51,769 nt of DNA from Chroococcidiopsidaceae cyanobacterium CP_BM_ER_R8_30 (GCA_019244235.1 JAFASY010000171.1:1-51769), one strand, 5' to 3'. Positions 16,908 through 25,759 are shown, numbered from the stretch's first letter. Translations and numbers: made by a program. Notes: generated by a model not told the origin, from the sequence alone.

Positions 16908-19232
16908 TTGACTAAGACTGAAGCGATGGTCACAACAGTTACTGAAGATAGCTCTTTGATTTCAATTGAAGCTCAGGTAGAAAATATACCTTACCAGGTA
17001 GTTCACTGGGTTCCGGGGCGTTTTCGTATCCGTATACTAAAACTAGCAGATGATCTAGAATATGCCACGAAACTTCAGTACTTAGTAGAATCTATTGATT
17101 TTATTACCAGTGTACGCATCAGTGCAGCGGCTAGGTCAATGATTGTGGAATATCACCACGAAGCCAATGTGGAGGCAATTAAGACATTACAGTCGCAAGT
17201 TTTTGGTGCCATCCAACAGGCATCATTAGCTGGTATTCCCATTTTGCCAACATCTAAAGACAAGACACATAGTCACGAAATTGACTATTGGGAGCGTTTA
17301 GGTCTACCCTCACTTGGTCTAGTTTTAGGACTAGCATCGCTAGTCGGAGTGCCGATTCCAAGTATCGTGATTGCGGCAGTAATCTTTGCTGGCGCTGTAC
17401 CTGTATTCCAGCGGGCACTCGATTCGATTCAACAACAGCGCCAGCTCAACATTGATTTCCTTGATGGTCTAGCAATCAGCCTCCAAACCCTCCAGGGAAA
17501 TTACTTCCCTCCAGCTTTTATGCTAGGTCTGATTGAATCAGGAGAGATAGTTCGCGACCTGACTGCCCGTGGCAGTGAACGTGCATCTCTAGACCTACTC
17601 GATTCACTAGGTAAGTATGCCTTTGTGGAACGAGACGGGCAAGAAGTCAGAATACTGGTTAAAGAGATCGTCGAAGGCGATAAAGTCATTGTTTATCCCG
17701 GCGACTTAATTCCTGTAGATGGTACTATCCTATCTGGGACCGGATTGATAGACCAGCACAAACTTACAGGTGAGTCTGTACCTGTAACCCGATCAGAGGG
17801 TGACGAAGTCTTTGCCTCGACTCTGCTAGTTGATGGTCACCTGTGCATCCATGTTGAGCGGACGGGAAATAATACCCGCGCTGGAGTGATTGTATCGCTG
17901 ATGCAGTCGGCACCTGTGCATGACACTCGGGTAGAAAACTATGCCGCTACAGTGGCTAATCAAGCAGTACTGCCAACGCTTCTGATTGGTAGTGCCGTTT
18001 TTGCATTCACTGGGGACTTGAATCGGGCAACCGCACTGATTACCCTTGACCTGGGGACTGGAATTCGAATTTCCGTGCCAACAACGATTCTGTCAGCTTT
18101 GACCTATGCTGCACGTAACGGCGTCTATATTCGCAGTGGTCGCGCTATCGAAATTCTCTCGCGGGTTGATACCATCGTTTTTGACAAAACAGGTACTCTA
18201 ACTCAGGGTCATGCAGGCATTGTTGACATCAAAACAACTGATGTCGGGGTACCAGCGTTAGAAGTTCTCAGTTTAGCAGCATCAGCTGAACAAGGTCTAA
18301 CTCATCCAGTGGCTGAGGCTATTGTTCGTCAGGCTAAGGAAATTGGTGTTGGGACACTAGAGTGTGAAGCTTGGGAATACCGGGTAGGACTCGGTGTTGT
18401 TGCCACTATCAATGGGCAACAGATTGTGGTTGGCAGTCATCGTCTAATGGGTCTTGAAGGCATTGATTTAACGGCTTTTAACCAACAATATCCTGACATT
18501 AAATCAGGCAGTCATTCGTTAGTCTATGTGGCCGGAAGTGGGCAGTTGTTGGGGGTAATTTTGTACAGTGACCCACCTAGAAAAGAAAGCGCTGGTGTGA
18601 TATCTCAGTTGGGTGCCATGGGCATCACTTCCTACATGCTGAGTGGTGATATTAAGCGAGTTGCAACTGGTGTGGCACACGAACTGGGCATGAATCCTAA
18701 CAATGTTTATGCAGAAGCTTTTCCAGAGCGCAAGGTTGAGGTAGTGAAAGAGCTACATGACAGTGGTAAGACAGTTGCCTTTTGTGGGGACGGGATTAAC
18801 GATTCAGCAGCGCTTGCCTATGCAGATGTATCGATTTCGTTTGCTGGGGCAACGGATGTTGCTCGGGAAACCGCTGATGTGGTGCTAATGGAGAATGACT
18901 TGCGGAGTCTGATTCACGCAATTCATATTGCTAAACAAGCAGTGGAAATAATTTGGCAAAATACAGCTATTGTGGCTGTCCCCAATATAGCTGCTTTAAT
19001 ATCAGGGATTGTCTTTGCTTTAGACCCCGTTGTGGCAGTCGTCATTAACAATGGCACAGCTATCTTGGCAGAGCTAAATGGTTTGCGTCCACTCTTAGGT
19101 ACTGGTAATCAAACCCCATTAGCACTAAGTTCGGCAAGAGACACTTCAACCAGACTCGCCGCGTCAAATGATTCGCACACGCGAGACTATGACAACCCTC
19201 TGGGCTTCTCAGAAGCTGAGCAAGCGGCATAA
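16908..19232 (+). CDS. P-type ATPase with N-terminal HMA2 domain and no CPx motif
   Basis: The 774-residue P1B-like ATPase begins with an HMA2-type domain (about 30-115; VVHWVPGRFRIRI) that lacks the usual CxxC metal site. A membrane hairpin follows (about 135-180), then the actuator domain with TGES (287-290), the phosphorylation motif DKTGTLT with Asp426, and the hinge GDGIND (627-632). The membrane segment before the P domain reads LDLGTGIRISVPTT, so LGT replaces the CPC/SPC metal-binding triplet of heavy-metal pumps. The transported ion, if any, is therefore unlikely to be predicted by P1B rules. It is followed on the same strand by a GTPase gene and a degenerate paralogue. Confidence 0.88.
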   Translation: MTKTEAMVTTVTEDSSLISIEAQVENIPYQVVHWVPGRFRIRILKLADDLEYATKLQYLVESIDFITSVRISAAARSMIVEYHHEANVEAIKTLQSQVFGAIQQASLAGIPILPTSKDKTHSHEIDYWERLGLPSLGLVLGLASLVGVPIPSIVIAAVIFAGAVPVFQRALDSIQQQRQLNIDFLDGLAISLQTLQGNYFPPAFMLGLIESGEIVRDLTARGSERASLDLLDSLGKYAFVERDGQEVRILVKEIVEGDKVIVYPGDLIPVDGTILSGTGLIDQHKLTGESVPVTRSEGDEVFASTLLVDGHLCIHVERTGNNTRAGVIVSLMQSAPVHDTRVENYAATVANQAVLPTLLIGSAVFAFTGDLNRATALITLDLGTGIRISVPTTILSALTYAARNGVYIRSGRAIEILSRVDTIVFDKTGTLTQGHAGIVDIKTTDVGVPALEVLSLAASAEQGLTHPVAEAIVRQAKEIGVGTLECEAWEYRVGLGVVATINGQQIVVGSHRLMGLEGIDLTAFNQQYPDIKSGSHSLVYVAGSGQLLGVILYSDPPRKESAGVISQLGAMGITSYMLSGDIKRVATGVAHELGMNPNNVYAEAFPERKVEVVKELHDSGKTVAFCGDGINDSAALAYADVSISFAGATDVARETADVVLMENDLRSLIHAIHIAKQAVEIIWQNTAIVAVPNIAALISGIVFALDPVVAVVINNGTAILAELNGLRPLLGTGNQTPLALSSARDTSTRLAASNDSHTRDYDNPLGFSEAEQAA

Positions 19233-19553
19233 TAGTACAATTCGCAATTATGTAGCAGGTATGCGATCCCTTGCGTGAATTGCGCCTACGGCAGCTACAA
19301 GTGCGTTGCCGTAGGCGTAATTTACCTTTCGGAAGACATAGATTATACCGGAGCAGCTTCGGTCTTGGCAGCCAAGCTAAGAGTGCAAGAAATATAGGTT
19401 GTGTTGCAATTAATTTTTGCAATACAACCTATATGTTTTGCTCTTTACCTGTACTCTTGACATCATCCTCAATAACATAGTACCGTCGCAGTGTAAATCG
19501 CTAGCAAGCTGTTAGTTACCTCACCGCTATATATTCTGTTATCCCTTTTTTAT
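19233..19553. repeat. 321-base spacer with two long inverted repeats
   Basis: Between the ATPase and GTPase genes there are two strong dyads. The first has 16-base arms (19278-19293/19307-19322, cores GCCTACGGCA and TGCCGTAGGC, one wobble). The second has 18-base arms (19392-19409/19417-19434, one wobble, 7-base loop). The second could act as a terminator or attenuator, followed by GTTTTGCTCTTT. The first shares TTGCCGTAGGCGT with the repeat near 16450, so it looks like a mobile intergenic repeat. Confidence 0.65.
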
Positions 19554-20825
19554 ATGACTAAAACTACAGGGCAAAATCTAACTAACTACTCAGCCTTAGT
19601 TAGGATGCTTTTGGAGCAACTCTCCCATCTTCCACCCTTACTAAGAGAACAGGTAGAGCAAGAATTAAATGAGCTACTCCATTTGCTTGAAGATGTTCGT
19701 CCGCCTCGATTTATGGTTATTGGTAGACGAGGGGCTGGCAAGTCAACTCTTATTAATGCCCTATTCAATGCTCCAGTTGCTAAAGTTGGCGCAGTTGAAG
19801 CACAAACGGGTGAAGCTCACTGGTATGAATATGAACACAATGGTAAAAAAATTGAGATTTTAGACACGCGAGGCATTCAAGAAGGAGGAAAGCCTGTAGA
19901 AGCAGATTCGGCTAAAGACTCTCAGGCAAGTATTCTGCGAGCAGTGCGTCAGAGTTGCCCAGATGTTGTCCTTTTTTTATGCAAAGCCAAAGAAGTAGAC
20001 TCAGCAATTAATGAGTCTCTTGATATTTTTGAGAGAATATTACAGGAAATTGAAAGTATTCATAACTATAATCCACCGATTGTTGGTATCCTCACACAAT
20101 GTGATGAACTTGACCCACCAGATATTCGTAAGCTACCAACTGATGATGAGGAAAAAAATCAAAATATCAGCACCGCGGTGAGGGTGTTGGCAGAACATCT
20201 AAATTCTAGAAAAACTCTGAATGATAAGTTGATAGAGGTTGTGCCTACTGTAGCGTTCGTTCGTTACGATGCAGACGGCAGATTTGATACAAAGCGGGAC
20301 TTCCGTTGGAATATCGATCGTCTTACTGAACTTCTAGTTGAAGAATTACCTAAGGGACCTAATCTTGCCTTTGCTCGTATTGCCAGCGTTCGTAAATTCC
20401 AACACAAAGTAGCAAACAATATTATCAATGTCTGTAGTATTGCCTGTGGTGCCGTTGGTGCTTCACCAATTCCTTGCGATGACTTACCAGTTATAACGGC
20501 TATTCAGGCAGCGATGATTATTGCAATTGCTTACATTGGGGGGCGGGAGCTGTCATTTCAAACTGTTCCAGAATTTTTGACAGCACTTGGTGTTAACGTG
20601 GGAGCCGCATTTGCACTGCGGGAGGTTGCTAGAGGTTTAGTGAAGCTCATCCCTGGTTTCGGAATTGTTATTTCGGCTGGGGTTGCCAGTACGGGGACTC
20701 AAGCAATCGGTCAAGCGGCAATAGCTTATTTTATTGATGGGACTCCTGTGAAATCAATATTAGAAACAGAGGAATACACAACTTTAAAACCAATGCTCTC
20801 CCCATTGTCTAGCTACTCTCAATGA
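19554..20825 (+). CDS. Dynamin/Era-like GTPase with C-terminal DUF697 domain
   Basis: The 423-residue protein has a GTPase domain. P-loop GRRGAGKSTLINALF is at about 58-72, the switch-II region ILDTRGIQEGG gives the G3 motif, and LTQCDE gives a G4-like motif. The C-terminal half has a DUF697-like hydrophobic region (about 290-400) with GASPIPCDDLPVITAIQAAMIIAIAYIGG and glycine-rich helices, suggesting membrane association. YcjF/DUF697 GTPases are generally of unknown role. It lies between the active-looking ATPase (320 bases upstream) and its dead paralogue (24 bases downstream), so it is likely to act with them. Confidence 0.85.
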   Translation: MTKTTGQNLTNYSALVRMLLEQLSHLPPLLREQVEQELNELLHLLEDVRPPRFMVIGRRGAGKSTLINALFNAPVAKVGAVEAQTGEAHWYEYEHNGKKIEILDTRGIQEGGKPVEADSAKDSQASILRAVRQSCPDVVLFLCKAKEVDSAINESLDIFERILQEIESIHNYNPPIVGILTQCDELDPPDIRKLPTDDEEKNQNISTAVRVLAEHLNSRKTLNDKLIEVVPTVAFVRYDADGRFDTKRDFRWNIDRLTELLVEELPKGPNLAFARIASVRKFQHKVANNIINVCSIACGAVGASPIPCDDLPVITAIQAAMIIAIAYIGGRELSFQTVPEFLTALGVNVGAAFALREVARGLVKLIPGFGIVISAGVASTGTQAIGQAAIAYFIDGTPVKSILETEEYTTLKPMLSPLSSYSQ

Positions 20826-20849
20826 TAGTTCGCGCGTTAAGATTAAGGA

Positions 20850-22358
20850 ATGAGCTACCAAGTTATTCACTCCAGTTTAGGACGTTACCGAATTCGTGTC
20901 CCCCAAGTGGCAATTGATTCAGAATACGCTACTAAAATTTATTGGTTAGTTAAGTCTCTTGATTTTGTTACTGGTGTTCGTATTAATCCCGTAGCTAGTT
21001 CGGTTATTGTTAACTACGACGCGGATGTTGTTTCAACTGCCGTAGCACAGGAAAATGTTATTAATTGTATCCAGCAGGCAAATAGCGCGGAAATTCCCGT
21101 AGCGCTGGCAACTATAGAACAGGAAGTCCCACAAGTTGATGCTTGGGAACGTTTAAGTCTACCTATTCTGAGTCTGGGCGCGGCTCTACTTGCTGGTCCA
21201 TTTGAGCTGTCAATTCCGTTTCTACTGATAGGCGGACTTATTGCTAGTGCAGCTGTGCCCGTTTTTAACCGGGCGATCGCTGGTCTTGTTGACGAGCGCA
21301 AATTCAAGGTTGATGTCCTTGACTCACTGTGGATTACCCTCCAGACTCTACAGGGGCAATATCTGGCGGCGGCACTCATGATTAACTTGGCACAAACGGG
21401 TGCGACCGTGCGTGATATGTCGGCAATTGCTGACCAACGGCAGTTGATAGAACTGCTGGATTCGCCAAACCGCCAGGTTGAACAAGATGAGACACAAAGG
21501 TCATGCCAGTCTGAAGATAAACCAGGACCTGCTACCAACACTCAAATAGGAGACTACATAGAAGAGGTTTCAGACAAACTTGTCGTGCCAACTCTATTAG
21601 TCTCTGGTGGCATTTTCGCTCTAACTGGAAACCTCTCGCCAGCTCTAGCACCACTTCAGCTTGATTTTGGAACTGGTATTGGCATAGCTGTACCGACTAC
21701 TATTCATGCTGCCTTGACCTATGCTGCTCGTAGCAATGTATATATCCGTAGTGGTCGGGCTCTGGAAGTCCTATCCTGTACTGATACTGTTATTTTTGGC
21801 TTGAACAGTTCTTTAACCCAAGAGATTGCCAACAGCGCCAGCCGCACTCTGACTTCTCAGGGGATAAGCTCTTATATGCTGACTAATGACAACCAGCAAG
21901 CGGTGAATGAGGTAGTTCGTGGGCTACACAAAGATGGTAGGGTTGTGGCATACGTCAGCTCTGGATCTAGTGACACTTCGATTGCCAATGAGGTAGATGT
22001 CTCTGTTTGCTTGGCTAAGGAAACTGAGGATATTAAAGGGTTTTCAGCCGATATTGTACTTATCGGTGATGACTTGAGTCAGCTAGTGTATGCAATCGAC
22101 ATTGCCAAACACGCAATGAAAATTGTTTATCAAAATGTCGCCATCGTTGCTATTCCTAATATCAGTGTGGCGATCGCAGGGGTTTTCTTTGGTTTACATC
22201 CAGTTTGGGCAGTACTGATCAATAACTGTGCAGCATTTATTGCTGAATTGAATGGCTGGTCCCCGCTTTTAGGTTCTGATAATCCACCGTGGGCAATCCC
22301 AGATTTTGGGAAACCTGCTGACGAAGAGGGTCCAGCTATACTCCTTGCCCCCTCATAA
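20850..22358 (+). CDS. Degenerate P-type ATPase paralogue with HMA2 domain (pseudoenzyme)
   Basis: The 502-residue protein is collinear with the 774-residue ATPase upstream but shortened. The HMA2 domain (1-80; VIHSSLGRYRIRV), the first membrane region (about 98-145, VDVLDSLWITLQTLQG), the DFGTGIGIAVPTT membrane helix and the C-terminal membrane pair (VAIVAIPNISVAIAGVFF, WAVLINNCAAFIAELNGW) all align. The actuator domain with TGES is absent. DKTGTLT is replaced by FGLNSSLT (Gly317 at the Asp position), most of the nucleotide-binding domain is gone, and GDGIND is replaced by SGSSDT. The reading frame is long and clean, so it looks maintained rather than decaying. It may be a regulatory or structural partner of the active ATPase. 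Confidence 0.85.
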   Translation: MSYQVIHSSLGRYRIRVPQVAIDSEYATKIYWLVKSLDFVTGVRINPVASSVIVNYDADVVSTAVAQENVINCIQQANSAEIPVALATIEQEVPQVDAWERLSLPILSLGAALLAGPFELSIPFLLIGGLIASAAVPVFNRAIAGLVDERKFKVDVLDSLWITLQTLQGQYLAAALMINLAQTGATVRDMSAIADQRQLIELLDSPNRQVEQDETQRSCQSEDKPGPATNTQIGDYIEEVSDKLVVPTLLVSGGIFALTGNLSPALAPLQLDFGTGIGIAVPTTIHAALTYAARSNVYIRSGRALEVLSCTDTVIFGLNSSLTQEIANSASRTLTSQGISSYMLTNDNQQAVNEVVRGLHKDGRVVAYVSSGSSDTSIANEVDVSVCLAKETEDIKGFSADIVLIGDDLSQLVYAIDIAKHAMKIVYQNVAIVAIPNISVAIAGVFFGLHPVWAVLINNCAAFIAELNGWSPLLGSDNPPWAIPDFGKPADEEGPAILLAPS

Positions 22359-22481
22359 AAATTGATTTAGCAGAGCCGAAAAATCTAGGAGACTGTCGAA
22401 GCACACTTGCCAGATTTACGACGAGAGTACGCCTTGCATCACAGCCGATGCTTGAACCAAGCGTCCGGAGAGCGCGAGGTG

Positions 22482-23099
22482 TCAGGTATCTCTTCGATGT
22501 GAGCAAAGATAGTGACGCAATAAAACAATCCGGTCGTTTCCCCAGAACAACTCGCCCGATGAGGTGATAAATGTTGGAACGCCGAACACCCCGGAGCGAT
22601 AGGCACGGTCGATTGTTGTGTCAAGCTGGCTTAACGTTTCCGGTGCTGCCAGAGCCGTGCGAAACTCAGTTGGCTCAATGCCACAAGCCTCAGCCCGAAC
22701 AGTACATTCCCTTTCATCAATCTCGGTTAATAAATCCTGAAACATCGCACTGAAGAGCAGATGGCTATATTCCACCACCTTACCAAGACGCTTCGCTGCT
22801 GTACACGCACGTGCTATTAATTCCGAATCAAATCGGACTCGTCCGCGAGGCTCAACATAGGACACTCCATAGAGTTCAGCCCACCTCTTGGCGTCAAGCT
22901 CTCGATAGGACCACTCATATTGCCCAGAAACAGGTTCGCCTTTGAAAGGACTAACTCCACGTTGGTTAATAAGTCTCACGCTGTTTACAGGGTGCCAAGC
23001 AACGCGGCAACTGGTTTCCTTCTCTAACGCAGCGATCTGCGTAGATGCGAGGTAGGAATAGCGACTGCCAATCGAGTAGTAGAAGTCAACCATCATCAT
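22482..23099 (-). CDS. DsbA-family thioredoxin-fold protein, HCCA-isomerase-like
   Basis: The 205-residue protein has the thioredoxin-fold start VDFYYSIGSRYSYLASTQIAAL and the closing GVFGVPTFITSSGELFWGNDRI, with cis-Pro in GVPTF. This is the pattern of the 2-hydroxychromene-2-carboxylate isomerase/DsbA-like group. The CxxC site is replaced by SIGSRYS, so a thiol-disulfide role is unlikely; a glutathione-dependent isomerase or transferase is more likely. Three consecutive ATG codons (23099, 23096, 23093) can start it. It reads opposite to the ATPase genes and has no evident link to them. Confidence 0.8.
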   Translation of the reverse strand: MMMVDFYYSIGSRYSYLASTQIAALEKETSCRVAWHPVNSVRLINQRGVSPFKGEPVSGQYEWSYRELDAKRWAELYGVSYVEPRGRVRFDSELIARACTAAKRLGKVVEYSHLLFSAMFQDLLTEIDERECTVRAEACGIEPTEFRTALAAPETLSQLDTTIDRAYRSGVFGVPTFITSSGELFWGNDRIVLLRHYLCSHRRDT

Positions 23100-23291
23100 G
23101 CATCACACTATCCTATCTACAAGTTAGTAGAACGCAATCTGAGCCGAGCAACATCTTGAAGCTCAAAAAGCTGCCATCTTAGTGTATGACTAACAATTGG
23201 GATATAAGTATTCCTTGGAGGAAGTTCTCACCCTTATTGAGGAAACAGCGCGCATTAACTGCGACTAGCGGATAGACACTTGCGGCAAGTA

Positions 23292-23849
23292 TCAGACCAG
23301 TATCTCAAAGCCATCTGGCATCAAAACCTTCTCAAAGACAAAAGCATCAACCCATAGATCCGAGTTGTAAATGAGTTCTCCTACCTGCTGATATCCTTGA
23401 CTGGCGTAGAAAGACAAGAGCCTAGGATGTGTCTTTACTGCATCCAACCGCACAGTATTACAGTCCCTTTGTCCTGCAAGTCTTTCGATGGTTCGCAAAC
23501 ACCATGTTCCCAGTCCTTGACCTTGCCAAGCCGGGAGTACAGCCAGCTTATGCACATATACTGCTGAGGCATCTTTAACTTGCCACCGAATGCTCCCGTA
23601 TTTGATGTAGCTCAACGGCACAGATGATGTTGTCTCCAGCATAAAGGTGCCGACTTGAGCTTCACCGATAGTGAGTGCGTAGACTTCTAGTGACATAGCA
23701 TCCTTGAGCATGCTTTCCAGCGAGTAGACTCCTGGCATCCAGTGACTAAGGTCAAAGCGCTCTTTCAAGTCCAGACCGCAGGCGATTAGGATTTGGTGAA
23801 GGGAGGGAATATCATTAGCACTAACAATGCGCTGGATGGTAGGTTCCAT
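23292..23849 (-). CDS. GNAT family N-acetyltransferase
   Basis: The 185-residue form starts at the ATG giving MEPTIQRIV and has an AGGAG-like site upstream. A longer form from 23903 is open but lacks a ribosome-binding site. The GNAT core is visible: YVHKLAVLPAWQGQGLGTWCLRTIE is the beta4-alpha3 acetyl-CoA pyrophosphate loop (QGQGLG), then VRLDAVKTHPRLLSFYASQGYQQVGE. The substrate is unknown. The gene follows the frameshifted methyltransferase on the same strand with only a few bases between them if the longer start is used. Confidence 0.85.
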   Translation of the reverse strand: MEPTIQRIVSANDIPSLHQILIACGLDLKERFDLSHWMPGVYSLESMLKDAMSLEVYALTIGEAQVGTFMLETTSSVPLSYIKYGSIRWQVKDASAVYVHKLAVLPAWQGQGLGTWCLRTIERLAGQRDCNTVRLDAVKTHPRLLSFYASQGYQQVGELIYNSDLWVDAFVFEKVLMPDGFEILV

Positions 23850-23908
23850 TACTTTAGTTAGGCTCCTGATCCTGTTGGCGATTTTCCAAGTTGCTAGAAA
23901 CATTGGAG

Positions 23909-24579
23909 TTAGGAATTTCGTTGATACTCTACACGAAAACGCCGGACTGAAGCAGATGAGCTATCAATCAAATCTTCAAACTGCACTTCTTCAAGCCCTG
24001 TTTGGAGAAAACGCAGAAGTTCTTGTTGAGAAAGCGGCCATGGCATAGAGCCAACTGGCTGATCGTGATTTCTCCCGCGTGTAACAATTAGGAGCGTACC
24101 GCCTGGTGCCACACATCGAGCCGTACTGCCAATGGCTGCGTATCTCATTGACAACGGCATTGATTGAATTGTGTAAGCCTCGAAGACGAATTCAAAGGAG
24201 TCGTGAAAACTTGGATGTAATTCTAAGAGGTTCGCTACTTGGTATGAAACCTTTTTATCTGGAAAACGCTGTTTGCACCACGAGATTGCCGACTCAGAAA
24301 TATCAAACGCAGTACGGCGGCACCGAGCCCAGCCAAGTATTCAGCATCATCACCTAAACCACAACCAATTTTCAGACAGCGCCATCCCTGCCATGCTCTA
24401 GGCTTATGCTCTACCCAAGAGACCAGAAATGGGTTCGGCTCCAATCTAGCCCAGGGGATTAGGTGAGGGTTTCTCTGGCTTTCCTGGTAAAGGGCATCAA
24501 AGTACGAGAGCGGACTACCTGACTCAGCGTACTTAGCGAAGAGTTGCCGCGCACGCTCTAGATTTTTTGGCTCTGTCAT
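23909..24579 (-). pseudogene. Class I SAM-dependent methyltransferase, single-base frameshift
   Basis: Reading from ATG 24579, the frame is normal through MTEPKNLERARQLFAKYAES and the SAM-binding motif LKIGCGLGDDAEYLAGLGAAV. It then goes out of frame near 24311-24315. Adding one base after GTA restores TAFDISESAISW...FEFVFEAYTIQSMPLSMR...GGTLLIVTRGR to the stop at 23909. The restored protein of about 223 residues has motifs I, II and post-I of a thiopurine-methyltransferase-like or UbiE-like enzyme. The lesion is one missing base, so it is either a young pseudogene or a sequencing error. Its 3' end lies just upstream of the GNAT gene. Confidence 0.8.
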
Positions 24580-24698
24580 AGATGTTGAATTTGAATGAAC
24601 TAGCTAGGGCTTTAGGTAGCGGTGAGTGCGTAAATACTAGTCCAACTGCTAAGACAACGCTGTTTCTTGTCCGATTGCTAAATAGATGCCAAATAGAT

Positions 24699-24730
24699 AA
24701 AGACTGATAACTCTAAAATTATCAGTCTTT
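24699..24730 (-). terminator. Terminator after the DUF5132 gene
   Basis: A 12-base perfect stem (24699-24710/24719-24730; core GACTGATAA/TTATCAGTC) with an 8-base loop lies 29 bases past the DUF5132 stop codon. It is flanked by A/T-rich runs on both sides, so it could work in both directions. Confidence 0.75.
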
Positions 24731-24758
24731 TCTCTAATGCTATACAAAGAGTATCAAC

Positions 24759-25085
24759 TTACTCGATCGTTACCCCTTGGGGAGGTGTGTGAGGAGTTTT
24801 AGTCTTGGCAGTTGCACGGTCAGCTCTAGCCTCAGCAACCAGATCCTGGAAGGACTCCCCTGCTTCAGCAACAACGCCTTGCGTCTTGTCTAAAATATCC
24901 ATCCCCCAGATTATGCCAGCCTTTGCCAGGTTTCTACTCGATTCCGATAAAGATTCGCCCACTGCTGTGTCTTTTCCCGCCAAAGTACCTGCCGCACCGA
25001 GAATAGGTGCGACCACTACTGCGCCAGCAACAACTGCTAACGCAGTCAACGGCTGTTCAAAGAATAAAAGCTCAAGAATTTCCAT
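24759..25085 (-). CDS. DUF5132-like small membrane protein
   Basis: The 108-residue protein has one hydrophobic segment (about 10-36; LTALAVVAGAVVVAPILGAAG), then an amphipathic helical region with GESLSESSRNLAKAGIIWGMDILDKTQGVVAEAGESFQDLVAEAR. The layout matches the DUF5132 family, small proteins often encoded beside HMA2-domain ATPases. The function is unknown. It is followed by a clear terminator. Its position between the ATPase cluster and the further HMA2 gene suggests membership of the same module; the family match is from memory of the pattern. Confidence 0.7.
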   Translation of the reverse strand: MEILELLFFEQPLTALAVVAGAVVVAPILGAAGTLAGKDTAVGESLSESSRNLAKAGIIWGMDILDKTQGVVAEAGESFQDLVAEARADRATAKTKTPHTPPQGVTIE

Positions 25086-25303
25086 GTAGACTCAACCTCC
25101 AAAAACTACAACAGCTCACTACTTGCATAAACACTATATAATGCAACCGACTATTGACAATCTCATATAGGGATTATGCGAAAAGCGAGGAACAGAAGTA
25201 GGATAGGTAATTTAACTTCTTAAAATCTCATTACCTCTTTTACCTACACAAGCGCTATTTTCCCAATCCTAATACCAGTAAAAACCGTGCGATGCCTTTT
25301 TTA

Positions 25304-25462
25304 CTAAGCAGACTCGAATAAGGCTTTGAAGCAGAAAAAAGCTCCGATCAGAAAGGGTGTGCCAGGAAGTATGGGCAGGATAACACCTGCAACACCAATG
25401 ACCAGGCATACCGTTCCTGCAACAAAAAGTACTGCTTTCTTAAGAACATTCAACAAGTCCAT
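25304..25462 (-). CDS. 52-residue DUF454/YbaN-like membrane protein
   Basis: This short frame runs from ATG 25462 to TAG 25304. The translation starts MDLLNVLKKAVLFVAGTVCL and contains VGVAGVILPILPGTPFLIGAF-like core residues (G-V-I-L-P-x-L-P-G-T-P-F-L), which is the DUF454 signature G-x-x-x-P-x-L-P-T/G-T-P-F. It is a single hydrophobic hairpin with a short cationic N-terminus. It lies 218 bases upstream of the DUF5132 gene on the same strand and 297 bases from the divergent HMA2 gene, so it may belong to the same module. Confidence 0.7.
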   Translation of the reverse strand: MDLLNVLKKAVLFVAGTVCLVIGVAGVILPILPGTPFLIGAFFCFKALFESA

Positions 25463-25626
25463 ATGTTGAAGACACCCATTAACTCATTGTTAATCGTTGA
25501 TTATAGATGGCAGAAGCCTACCCTGTAAAGACCAGGCTATACCGGGGAGGAACAGAGGTATTGGCTGTTACCGTGCGCTTGTCCTGTCTCAGTTAAGCGT
25601 TTTCAATCATTAATAAGCAATTTTTT

Positions 25627-25644
25627 GTATCTAAAGTTAGATAC
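25627..25644. promoter_or_regulatory. Perfect palindrome upstream of the HMA2 gene
   Basis: GTATCTAA-AG-TTAGATAC forms two perfect 8-base arms in the 297-base divergent region between the DUF454-like and HMA2 genes. Its placement about 115 bases before the HMA2 start suits an operator. No regulator gene lies directly beside it. Confidence 0.4.
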
Positions 25645-25759
25645 AGCGACTACTATCTTTATTTATATTTTAATCAGTGCAAAAGCCGCAAAAAATTGCA
25701 TAAAAATTTGTTGGAATCCTTTCGGGTTAACTCTTTCACTGTAAATTTCCAAGTTTCAT

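Noticed and set aside
16908-19232. Classical copper or zinc P1B ATPase
   Set aside because: The N-terminal domain lacks CxxC and the membrane CPx triplet is absent, so naming a metal would not be supported.
19271-19480. Frames on both strands in the ATPase-GTPase spacer
   Set aside because: They translate the long inverted repeats and are not supported as genes.
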